Notes under the pieces: generated by a model
Databases searched by the model: none
What the model was told of the DNA's origin: nothing
Seen by the model: only the letters and a program-made list of their open reading frames with translations
Source of the DNA: Cyanobium sp. M55B138
GTDB taxonomy: Bacteria; Cyanobacteriota; Cyanobacteriia; PCC-6307; Cyanobiaceae
Assembly (NCBI GenBank): GCA_018400215.1
Contig: JAGYNF010000117.1
Span: forward strand, 1-5,463
Direction: 5' to 3'
Length of the DNA: 5,463 nucleotides
Translations under genes and position numbers: made by a program
Shown: in pieces, positions 1-5,463 of the stretch
Numbering within the stretch: position 1 is the stretch's first letter
How the letters are laid out: each line of letters begins with the position of its first letter

Positions 1-1666
1 AGCCACCGGAATTTTCCCCAAAGGCGATCACCACCAACTTGGGCTTGTCGGCCGGGGCGTAACCACCAAACCAGGCATGTACCTGCCGGGGTGGATCCTC
101 CGCCGTGCCGGTCTTGCCCGCGGCGGGCGGCAGGTCGGGAACATTCAGGGCCCTGGCCGTGCCCTCCTGCACCGCCTGTCGCAGGCCGCGGCGCACCGTA
201 TCGAGGGTCTGCGGATGCAAGCCGATCCGAACCCGATCCACGGGGCGCTCCACCAGGTGGGGCGTCACCAACCAGCCGCCATTGGCGACCGCCGCATACA
301 TGCGGGCCATCTGCAGGGGGGTCACCAGCACCGCCCCCTGGCCGATCGAGGCGGTGATGGTGTCGACCGCGGTCCAGGGTTCATCCAGCACCTTTCTCTT
401 CCAGGCCTGGTCCCCCAAGAGGCCGGCACTCTCCTCTTCCGCCAACTCAATGCCGGTGGGGCTGCCAAAACCCAGCTGGCGCGCCGCCTTGAACAGGGGA
501 TCGGGGCCCATCTTCAGCCCGGCGCGGTAGTAAAAACTGTTGCTGCTCAGGGCCAGGGCCAGGGGAAAGCCGATGGCCCCCATGCTCACGTGGTCGCGGT
601 AGCAGAGCCCCGCATAGCAGAAACTGGCGCTGGTGAGCTCCTTGCTGTCGGGGGCGTAGTGGTCCGACTCCAACGCGGCGATGCTGGTGACGATCTTGAA
701 GGTGCTGGCCGGCGGAAACCCCTGCAGGGCCCGGTTGAGCAGGGGCGCCTCAGGACCGTTCAGGCCGGCCCACTGGCTCATGCTGGGCGCAGGTGAAAAG
801 AGATTGGGGTCGTAGGTGGGGCGACTGGCCAGGGCCCGGATCGCACCGGTCTCGGGATCCATCGCCACAATTGCCCCCTTGCGCACGCCATCGAGGGCCC
901 GCTCCGCCGCCAGCTGCAGCGGCAGGTCCAGGGTGAGCCGCAGGTCCTGGCCGGCGCGGGCGAGCTTTTCACCGAGGACGCGCTGCACCTGACCCGCGGC
1001 GTTCACCTCCACCTGCTGGCCACCCCACTCCCCCCGCAGGTGGGATTCATAGGCCTTCTCCACGCCGCTGCGCCCCACCCGATCGCGGATGCGATAGCCC
1101 TCCTCGCGCAGCCGGGCGTACTCCTCTTCCGTGATGCCACTGGTGTAGCCCAGCACGTGGGCCCCCAGGCGGCCGTGGGGATAGTGGCGCAGCACATCCA
1201 CATCCACCTCCGCACCCACCAGACCGCTGGCCTGTTCCCGAAAGCGCAGCACCTGGTCAGATTTCAGCCCCTCGGCCAGCTGGATGCGAAAGCCGGCGCT
1301 GTTGCGGCCCTCGCGGCGCTGCCGATCCAGCTGGGCCGCCGGTATTCCGAGCAGCCCCGCCAGACGATCCCGCAGGGCCGGCCAGGCCGCGTCGCTCACC
1401 TGGCGCGGCTGCACATAGAGGTTGTAGGTGAGGCGGCTGGTGGCCAGCACCCGACCCTGGCGGTCCAGCAGGCGGCCGCGTATCGGATTGCGGGGCATCA
1501 ACCGGATGCGGTTTTGATCGGCCCGCTGCCGGTTTTCCACGCCATGACGCAGCTGCAACCAGGCCAGACGGCCCACCATTGCGCCACTGCACAGCAGCAC
1601 GATCACCAAGAGCCAGGCGGGCTGGCGCCCCATGCCCGTGTGCCGAACCCCAGGGGCCAGGGCCAT
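1..1666 (-). CDS. mrdA: Penicillin-binding protein 2 (elongation-specific peptidoglycan transpeptidase), C-terminus cut by window edge
   Basis: Class B PBP that cross-links peptidoglycan stem peptides during side-wall growth, acting in the periplasm while anchored in the inner membrane. I translated 555 codons with no stop; family members run about 590-640 residues, so the last few dozen are missing. A short cytoplasmic tail is followed by one membrane segment (about 17-38). The pedestal/dimerisation domain carries the family signature IRGRLLDRQGRVLA (62-75) and GRSGVEKAYE (198-207). The transpeptidase domain (about 260 onward) has all three active-site motifs: STFK (catalytic Ser321, Lys324), SSN (374-376) and KTG (518-520, in AGKTGTAE). 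The ATG at 1666-1664 lies 2 bp after the previous stop, with a weak GGAG 11 nt upstream. An in-frame ATG at 1633 would remove the first 11 residues but keep the membrane segment. The gene is probably co-transcribed with the two preceding genes. The motifs make the class certain. PBP2 rather than FtsI is inferred from the pedestal sequence and gene context. Confidence 0.95.
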   Translation of the reverse strand, partial: MALAPGVRHTGMGRQPAWLLVIVLLCSGAMVGRLAWLQLRHGVENRQRADQNRIRLMPRNPIRGRLLDRQGRVLATSRLTYNLYVQPRQVSDAAWPALRDRLAGLLGIPAAQLDRQRREGRNSAGFRIQLAEGLKSDQVLRFREQASGLVGAEVDVDVLRHYPHGRLGAHVLGYTSGITEEEYARLREEGYRIRDRVGRSGVEKAYESHLRGEWGGQQVEVNAAGQVQRVLGEKLARAGQDLRLTLDLPLQLAAERALDGVRKGAIVAMDPETGAIRALASRPTYDPNLFSPAPSMSQWAGLNGPEAPLLNRALQGFPPASTFKIVTSIAALESDHYAPDSKELTSASFCYAGLCYRDHVSMGAIGFPLALALSSNSFYYRAGLKMGPDPLFKAARQLGFGSPTGIELAEEESAGLLGDQAWKRKVLDEPWTAVDTITASIGQGAVLVTPLQMARMYAAVANGGWLVTPHLVERPVDRVRIGLHPQTLDTVRRGLRQAVQEGTARALNVPDLPPAAGKTGTAEDPPRQVHAWFGGYAPADKPKLVVIAFGENSGG

Positions 1667-1668
1667 GG

Positions 1669-2058
1669 TCAGCCCAACTCCACCGGGCTGAGCAGCCGTT
1701 GCTCGAGCAGCCGCAACCGCTGGGCGATCCCCTGCAGACGGCTCTGGAGCTCGGCGGGATCGGCGGCGGCCATCGATGGAGCCTCCGGCTGCTCAGCCGG
1801 TACGTCCCGCACCTCCACCCGCATCACCGGATTGCCCAGGCCAGGGCTCACCTGATCCAGTTGATCCCGCACCCTGCTGGCGGCGGGCTCGCCCTCCTGG
1901 CGGAGGCGCTCAACAGACTCCCCGGCCGATTCCGCATCGAAGGCTGCCATCAGCTCCTGCGCACCGCCCCGGCGCACCCGCTCCAGGGCCCCCAGGCCCA
2001 CCGGCAGCACGTCCTGCATCAATGCGAGCCGCAGGCCCTCGAGGGGATCACGCGCCAT
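1669..2058 (-). CDS. Small conserved-type hypothetical protein with C-terminal leucine heptad, upstream of mrdA
   Basis: I do not recognise a named family. With the ATG at 2058-2056 the protein has 129 residues; an in-frame TTG two codons earlier (2064) is an alternative start. Neither has a clear Shine-Dalgarno sequence. The N-terminal third (ALMQDVLPVGLGALERVRRG) looks helical. A charged helical stretch follows, then a Pro/Ala-rich linker (about 85-100). The C-terminal helix (about 102-123) has Leu/Ile at 104, 108, 111, 115, 118 and 122, a strict 4-3 spacing that suggests a short coiled coil and self- or partner-association. There is no signal peptide or membrane segment, so it is probably cytoplasmic. 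It begins 21 bp after the upstream hypothetical gene and stops 2 bp before mrdA. This spacing implies co-transcription and possibly translational coupling to PBP2. It is judged real from its packing between neighbours and its sensible protein composition. Function is unknown. Confidence 0.8.
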   Translation of the reverse strand: MARDPLEGLRLALMQDVLPVGLGALERVRRGGAQELMAAFDAESAGESVERLRQEGEPAASRVRDQLDQVSPGLGNPVMRVEVRDVPAEQPEAPSMAAADPAELQSRLQGIAQRLRLLEQRLLSPVELG

Positions 2059-2079
2059 GGCCAACGGGGGCAGGGGCTT

Positions 2080-2697
2080 TCAGTCTGCCGCTTCGAGGGG
2101 GGCCATGCTGGTGAGGGCTGGGCGGCAAGCCTGCTGGCTGCCCCACCACCATCCCCCCGCCAGGGCCAACACCAGCAGGGTGGCCAGGGGCAACAGCGCC
2201 TGGCGGGTTGCCTCCAGGGCCAACCACTCGCGCCAGGCCAGCAGACTGCGCTCCCGGTCGAAGCGGCGGCGGGCCCGCACCTCCTCCTGGCCCCGACGCC
2301 GCAGGGAGCGGGCCACCCAGCGCTCAAAGGCCTGTTTCTTGGTGACCGCCATCTTGCGCTCCACCTCCAGCAGCTGGCCGGCGGTGAGCTCCGGATGGAA
2401 GGTGCTGATCAGTTCCAGGCTCTTGAGAAACATCTCCACGGCACCGTCCTTGGCGACGCGCTCCTGGTCGGAGAGCAGGTCCCAGGCGATCTCGGGATAG
2501 AAGCGGCTGCGGTTGGCCGCAATCTGCTCCTCGGGAAGCTGGCCGGGCTCCCGCAGCCAGCGGTCGGTATTGGCGTCAAAACGACGCCAATAGAGGAAGG
2601 GGTTGAGATAGATCGTCTTGCCACCCAGCAAAATGCTGTCCTGCTGCAGCCGGCGCTGCAGATCAGGGTCGCTGGAGGTCGCGGAAGCGGCAGTCAC
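2080..2697 (-). CDS. Hypothetical protein with single C-terminal transmembrane segment (tail-anchored layout)
   Basis: This 205-residue protein belongs to no family I can name. Residues 1-125 look soluble, with an aromatic-rich stretch (GKTIYLNPFLYWRRF, 26-40) and a helical segment (AVEMFLKSLELISTFHPEL, 86-104). Residues 126-156 are strongly basic (RWVARSLRRRG, then RARRRFDRER). A hydrophobic segment at about 167-185 (ALLPLATLLVLALAGGWWWG) is followed by only some 20 residues. By the positive-inside rule the large N-terminal part should be cytoplasmic with the tail outside. The start is GTG at 2697-2695; extending upstream in frame gives no further start codon before a stop at 2772-2770, and the next in-frame Met is at residue 116. 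The gene lies 72 bp after guaA and 21 bp before the next gene. Placement ahead of mrdA suggests, without proving, a role near the cell-wall machinery. Confidence 0.85.
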   Translation of the reverse strand: MTAASATSSDPDLQRRLQQDSILLGGKTIYLNPFLYWRRFDANTDRWLREPGQLPEEQIAANRSRFYPEIAWDLLSDQERVAKDGAVEMFLKSLELISTFHPELTAGQLLEVERKMAVTKKQAFERWVARSLRRRGQEEVRARRRFDRERSLLAWREWLALEATRQALLPLATLLVLALAGGWWWGSQQACRPALTSMAPLEAAD

Positions 2698-2705
2698 GGT
2701 GCGGC

Positions 2706-2742
2706 AAAACCGGGGTCCCGAGGGTAACGGACACCTCCCCGG
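2706..2742 (-). terminator. Weak candidate intrinsic terminator downstream of guaA
   Basis: Reading the minus strand in the guaA-hypothetical gap, CCGGGG (2742-2737) can pair with CCCCGG (2715-2710), followed directly by TTTT (2709-2706). The 21-nt loop can add a short inner AGG/CCT pairing. Six strong G-C pairs favour a stem, but the loop is long and the T-tract has only four residues. At best it would attenuate guaA read-through into the three downstream genes. The rest of the 72-bp gap shows no convincing promoter. Confidence 0.3.
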
Positions 2743-2769
2743 GGCGCCACGGGGGTCGGGGGGATGCGA

Positions 2770-4359
2770 TCACTCCCACTCGATCGTGCCCGGCGGTTTG
2801 CTGGTGATGTCGAGCACCACCCGGTTCACCCCCTTCACCTCGTTCACGATCCGGTTGGAGATCGTCTCCAGCAGGTCGTAGGGCAACCGCGACCAGTCGG
2901 CAGTCATGCCGTCCTCCGACGACACGCAGCGCAGCACGATCGGGAAAGCGTAGGTGCGCTTGTCGCCCATCACCCCCACGCTGCGCACCGGCAGCAGCAC
3001 GGCGAAGGCCTGCCAGATCTCGTGGTAGAGGCCGGCATCGCGAATCTCCTCGCGCACGATCAGATCGGCGTCGCGCAGGATGTTGAGCTTCTCGCTGGTG
3101 ACCTCGCCCAGGATTCGGATCGCCAGGCCCGGGCCCGGGAAGGGGTGACGGCCCACGATCTCCTCCGGCAGCCCCAGGCTGCGGCCCACCTTGCGCACCT
3201 CATCTTTAAAGAGGCGGCGCAGGGGCTCCACCAGCTTGAACTGCAGGTCCTTGGGCAGGCCCCCCACGTTGTGGTGGCTCTTGATCTTCACCGCCACCCG
3301 CTCGCCGGTCTTGGGGTCAACGCCCGTGCCGGCGCTCTCGATCACATCGGGGTAGAGGGTGCCCTGGGCCAGGTAGTCGAAGGGGCCGAGGCGCTTGCTC
3401 TCCTCCTCAAACACGCGAATGAATTCAGTGCCGATCAGCTTGCGCTTCTCCTCCGGATCGGTGATGCCTTTGAGCTTGTTGATGAAGCGCTCGCGGGCAT
3501 TGATGTATTCGACCCTGATATGGAATTTCTTATCAAAAAAGTCGGTGAGAAATTCAGGCTCCCCTTTGCGCATGAAGCCCTGGTCGATGAACATGCAGGT
3601 GAGCTGGTCACCGATCGCCCGGTGCAACAGGAAGGCGAGGGTGGAAGAATCCACCCCACCCGACAGCGCCAGCAGCACCCGCTTCTCGCCCACTTGGGCG
3701 CGCACATCGGCCAGCGCCTCATCGATGAAGGCGGCCGTGGTCCAGTCGGCCTCACAACCACAGATGTGGTACACGAAGTTGCGCAGCATCGCCATGCCGC
3801 CCTGGGAGTGCACCACCTCCGGATGGAACTGCACGCCATACAAGCGGCGCCGATGGTCGGCCACCGCCGCTTCCGGGGTGTTGTCGGTGTGGGCCAGGCG
3901 CTCAAAACCTTCCGGCAGCCGCTCCACCGAATCGCCGTGGCTCATCCACATCGTGGAGCCCGACTCCACATTGGTGAGCAGGTCGATCGGGTCATCCACA
4001 TGCAGCGGCGCCTTGCCGTATTCGGCCTTGCCGGCGGCCACCACGGCGCCACCCAGCTGCTGCACCATCAGCTGCATGCCGTAGCAAACGCCCAGCACGG
4101 GAATGCCCAGCTCCCAGATGCCCGGATCACACACCGGCGCACCGGGTTCGTAGACCGAGCTCGGCCCCCCGCTGAGGATGATCCCCTGGGGAGCCAGGGC
4201 CTTGAGTTCCTCGGCGGTGGTGGTGTAACCCATCACCAGGGAGAACACCTCGGTTTCCCGCACGCGTCGGGCGATCAGCTCGGAGTACTGGGAGCCGAAA
4301 TCGAGGATCACGATCGCCGGATGGCGGGACGACTGCGAGGCGGCGTCAATCACGGGCAT
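2770..4359 (-). CDS. guaA: GMP synthase (glutamine-hydrolysing)
   Basis: Cytoplasmic enzyme that aminates XMP to GMP using ATP and glutamine, the last step of de novo guanine nucleotide synthesis. From ATG 4359-4357 the product has 529 residues, the usual size for cyanobacterial GuaA. The class I glutamine amidotransferase domain (about 14-205) starts at [17 protein letters not shown] and has the triad Cys92 (GVCYGMQ), His179 and Glu181 (FHPE). The ATP pyrophosphatase domain follows with the PP-loop LSGGVDSST (232-240). The C-terminal dimerisation/XMP-binding domain contains [13 protein letters not shown] (403-415) and ends in KPPGTIEWE (521-529). All key residues are present and the frame is intact. 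The reading frame stays open further upstream to 4584, but that part overlaps cbiD in another frame and is low-complexity Pro/Arg/Gly, so it is rejected. No Shine-Dalgarno sequence is visible; the leader is C-rich and carries repeats described separately. cbiD ends 77 bp upstream. Confidence 0.98.
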   Translation of the reverse strand: MPVIDAASQSSRHPAIVILDFGSQYSELIARRVRETEVFSLVMGYTTTAEELKALAPQGIILSGGPSSVYEPGAPVCDPGIWELGIPVLGVCYGMQLMVQQLGGAVVAAGKAEYGKAPLHVDDPIDLLTNVESGSTMWMSHGDSVERLPEGFERLAHTDNTPEAAVADHRRRLYGVQFHPEVVHSQGGMAMLRNFVYHICGCEADWTTAAFIDEALADVRAQVGEKRVLLALSGGVDSSTLAFLLHRAIGDQLTCMFIDQGFMRKGEPEFLTDFFDKKFHIRVEYINARERFINKLKGITDPEEKRKLIGTEFIRVFEEESKRLGPFDYLAQGTLYPDVIESAGTGVDPKTGERVAVKIKSHHNVGGLPKDLQFKLVEPLRRLFKDEVRKVGRSLGLPEEIVGRHPFPGPGLAIRILGEVTSEKLNILRDADLIVREEIRDAGLYHEIWQAFAVLLPVRSVGVMGDKRTYAFPIVLRCVSSEDGMTADWSRLPYDLLETISNRIVNEVKGVNRVVLDITSKPPGTIEWE

Positions 4360-4385
4360 TGGGCACGGGCATGGGGCACGGGCAT
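4351..4385 (-). repeat. Three tandem copies of ATGCCCGTG, 13-bp period, at the guaA start
   Basis: On the minus strand ATGCCCGTG occurs at 4385-4377, 4372-4364 and 4359-4351, exactly 13 bp apart and separated by CCCC and CCCA. A shortened fourth match, ATGCCCGT, lies at 4426-4419, off the 13-bp register. The last full copy encodes the first three residues of GuaA (Met-Pro-Val). Because 13 is not a multiple of three, the three ATGs fall in three different frames. The pattern looks like local tandem duplication by replication slippage. Confidence 0.9.
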
Positions 4386-4405
4386 GGGGGAGGGGCCTGG
4401 GGGGG
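4354..4405 (+). other. Run of eight G-tracts with G-quadruplex potential over the guaA leader and start
   Basis: The plus strand has eight G-tracts of 3-7 bases at 4354-4356, 4361-4363, 4367-4369, 4373-4376, 4380-4382, 4386-4390, 4392-4395 and 4399-4405. The spacers are 1-4 bases (CATT, CAC, CAT, CAC, CAT, A, CCT). This satisfies the usual four-tract G-quadruplex pattern twice over. The plus strand is the template for guaA, so any quadruplex would form in template DNA and the mRNA leader would be C-rich. The sequence pattern is seen directly; folding and effect are inference. Confidence 0.6.
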
Positions 4406-4412
4406 ACCAGGC
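4395..4412 (-). other. Perfect 6-bp inverted repeat (hairpin) in guaA leader
   Basis: On the minus strand GCCTGG (4412-4407) and CCAGGC (4400-4395) flank the 6-nt loop TCCCCC. The pairing is perfect, and the outer bases do not extend it. C-rich sequence rather than a T-tract follows, so it is not an intrinsic terminator. It sits between the cbiD stop and the first ATGCCCGTG copy and could form a small structure in the mRNA leader. Confidence 0.45.
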
Positions 4413-4436
4413 GACCCAACGGGCATTCGGGCCAGC

Positions 4437-5463
4437 CTAGGGGGCGTCGCCGGCGCCACCCACCCCCATCTCCCGCAGGAGATCGACACCGATCGGCCCT
4501 TCGGCGCAGATGCGGCGACGGCGGTTGAACAGCACCGCCCCGACCTGCAGGGCGCTCTGGCCATGGCGGCCCAGGTAGGCGCAACTGCGCCGCTCGATGG
4601 CCGAGGCGATGCGCATCAGCAGACGCGCGGCCAGATCGGGATCACGACTGTGCAGCTGAGCCAAGGCCTCCTCCACCGTTGGGGCCCGGTGCAAGGCGGC
4701 CAGATCGGGCCCGCAGAGACCCTCCAGAGCCGCCAGCGCCGTGAGCACCTCAGCCCGGCCATCCGCCAGGTGGTGGTGGGTGTGGAAGATCCCGCCAGCC
4801 AGTTTGATCAACTTGCCCTGGTAGCCAAACAGCAGCAGGCGCCGCACCCCCACCTCGGCCGCTGCCACCAGCAAGGGCCCGAGCCAGTTGCCCGCCTTGA
4901 CCAGAAGCTCCGGGGGCAGGCCCAGACGCGGCGCCAGATCCAGACCGTTTTCGCCGATCACCAGCACCAGATCGCCAGCGAACTCGGGGGCTGCCGCTCG
5001 CTGGCGCAGCGCCGCCAGAGCCCCCTCCAGCTGTTCGGGGGCGGCACTGCGCTGCACCGCCGCCTGGGTGCCGATCAGGGCCAGGCCCTCCACCACCCCG
5101 AAGGCGGCATTGCTGGTGCGCTGCGCCAGCTGGCGGCCCTCGGGGATCGTGAGTTCCAGGGCCAGCCGTCGTCCCGGGGGCACCAGAGGGCGCAGGTTCC
5201 AATCGAGCAGCTCCCTGGCATACCCCGACAGACAGGCCTCACCGTTGTTCTGGATCACCCCGACCCCCTCGCCGGCCCGCAGCTCCAACCAGGGGCCCGG
5301 TGCCACCAGCCAGCGGACCTGCGCCCACACCAGCAGCCCCCGGGTGAGATCCAGCACCCCCTCGCCTGGATCGCAGCGGGCCATGGCCAGCACGCTGCCA
5401 TCGTGCAGGGGCGCCACCGCTTCGATCGGCACCAGCTGCGGTTCAACACCGAGCTGCAACACC
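4437..5463 (-). CDS. cbiD: Cobalt-precorrin-5B (C1)-methyltransferase, N-terminus cut by window edge
   Basis: CbiD methylates C-1 of the corrin ring using S-adenosylmethionine in the early-cobalt-insertion (anaerobic-type) branch of cobalamin synthesis, in the cytoplasm. Picocyanobacteria use this route to make pseudocobalamin. The visible 342 codons are open to the right edge. Members have about 360-380 residues, so roughly 20-35 N-terminal residues are missing. Counting the GTG codon at 5462-5460 as residue 1, diagnostic segments are [19 protein letters not shown] (28-46), GEGVGVI (64-70), [20 protein letters not shown] (105-124), and the hallmark [20 protein letters not shown] (212-231) followed by [10 protein letters not shown] (232-241). 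The GTG at 5462 is an ordinary internal valine codon, not a start. The product ends [14 protein letters not shown] with TAG at 4439-4437. guaA follows after 77 bp on the same strand. No frameshift is seen. Confidence in the family is high from the hallmark motif. Confidence 0.95.
   Translation of the reverse strand, partial: VLQLGVEPQLVPIEAVAPLHDGSVLAMARCDPGEGVLDLTRGLLVWAQVRWLVAPGPWLELRAGEGVGVIQNNGEACLSGYARELLDWNLRPLVPPGRRLALELTIPEGRQLAQRTSNAAFGVVEGLALIGTQAAVQRSAAPEQLEGALAALRQRAAAPEFAGDLVLVIGENGLDLAPRLGLPPELLVKAGNWLGPLLVAAAEVGVRRLLLFGYQGKLIKLAGGIFHTHHHLADGRAEVLTALAALEGLCGPDLAALHRAPTVEEALAQLHSRDPDLAARLLMRIASAIERRSCAYLGRHGQSALQVGAVLFNRRRRICAEGPIGVDLLREMGVGGAGDAP

Noticed and set aside
77..1855. 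Plus-strand open frames at 77-796 and 1040-1855 opposite mrdA
   Set aside because: Both are codon-aligned antisense to mrdA, whose minus-strand translation carries all three PBP active-site motifs in order with no frameshift.
2721..2726. TACCCT on the minus strand as a -10 promoter element ahead of the 205-residue protein
   Set aside because: It matches only the loose TANNNT pattern, has no -35-like hexamer at suitable spacing and lies inside the terminator-like stem-loop.
1579..2727. 382-codon plus-strand open frame opposite the two hypothetical genes
   Set aside because: It is codon-aligned antisense to both minus-strand genes and explained by the same avoidance of TTA/CTA/TCA. It also runs across the mrdA start and has low-complexity Pro/Gln/Gly composition.
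2734..2738. GGAGG on the minus strand as a ribosome binding site
   Set aside because: It is about 37 nt upstream of the GTG start at 2697, and no start codon lies within 5-12 nt downstream in any frame.
4360..4436. C-rich guaA leader as a Rho utilisation site
   Set aside because: The C-rich, G-poor RNA fits a rut site in composition, but cyanobacteria generally lack Rho, so if the taxonomic inference is right this explanation does not apply.
2764..4440. 558-codon open frame on the plus strand antisense to guaA
   Set aside because: It is codon-aligned with guaA on the opposite strand, so it would only be interrupted where guaA uses TTA, CTA or TCA, codons that are rare in G+C-rich genes. The translation is His/Gln/Ala-rich with no recognisable domain, while the minus strand encodes an intact GuaA.
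4360..4584. N-terminal extension of guaA to an upstream start at 4584
   Set aside because: The extension overlaps cbiD in another frame, is Pro/Arg/Gly low complexity and has no amidotransferase sequence. The ATG at 4359 gives the normal family length.
5460..5462. GTG as a true start codon for cbiD
   Set aside because: The frame is open to the window edge and CbiD proteins have more conserved N-terminal sequence before this point. It is best read as an internal valine with the real start outside the window.

Overview
The window is G+C-rich (roughly two thirds by eye) and gene-dense. All five protein genes lie on the minus strand and read from right to left. A corrin-ring CbiD, a cyanobacterial-type GuaA and an elongation-type PBP2, with two lineage-restricted hypothetical proteins between them, point to a cyanobacterium. 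From memory of picocyanobacterial gene order, the best fit is a high-G+C Synechococcus/Cyanobium-type picocyanobacterium. This assignment is inference; there is no rRNA or other direct taxonomic marker here.

Layout in transcription order: (1) cbiD, cobalt-precorrin-5B C1-methyltransferase, lacking its N-terminus at the right edge (5463-4437). (2) A 77-bp gap (4436-4360) holding a 6-bp perfect hairpin, a G-tract array on the plus strand, and three 13-bp-spaced copies of ATGCCCGTG, the last of which is the guaA start. (3) guaA, GMP synthase, complete (4359-2770). (4) A 72-bp gap (2769-2698) with a weak terminator-like stem-loop. (5) A 205-residue hypothetical protein with one C-terminal membrane segment (2697-2080). 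(6) A small hypothetical protein with a C-terminal leucine heptad (2058-1669). (7) The gene for penicillin-binding protein 2 (mrdA), starting 2 bp after the previous stop and running off the left edge (1666-1), so its last few dozen codons are missing.

The genes do not form one pathway. CbiD acts in cobalamin (in picocyanobacteria, pseudocobalamin) synthesis, GuaA makes GMP from XMP, and PBP2 cross-links peptidoglycan during cell elongation. The last three genes are tightly packed (21 bp and 2 bp gaps) and are probably co-transcribed, which makes the two hypothetical proteins candidates for roles near PBP2 at the membrane. I found no mobile element, tRNA/rRNA, CRISPR array or frameshift. The one unusual stretch is the cbiD-guaA gap with its repeated start-codon motif and G-tracts. 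Long plus-strand reading frames are codon-aligned shadows of the minus-strand genes.
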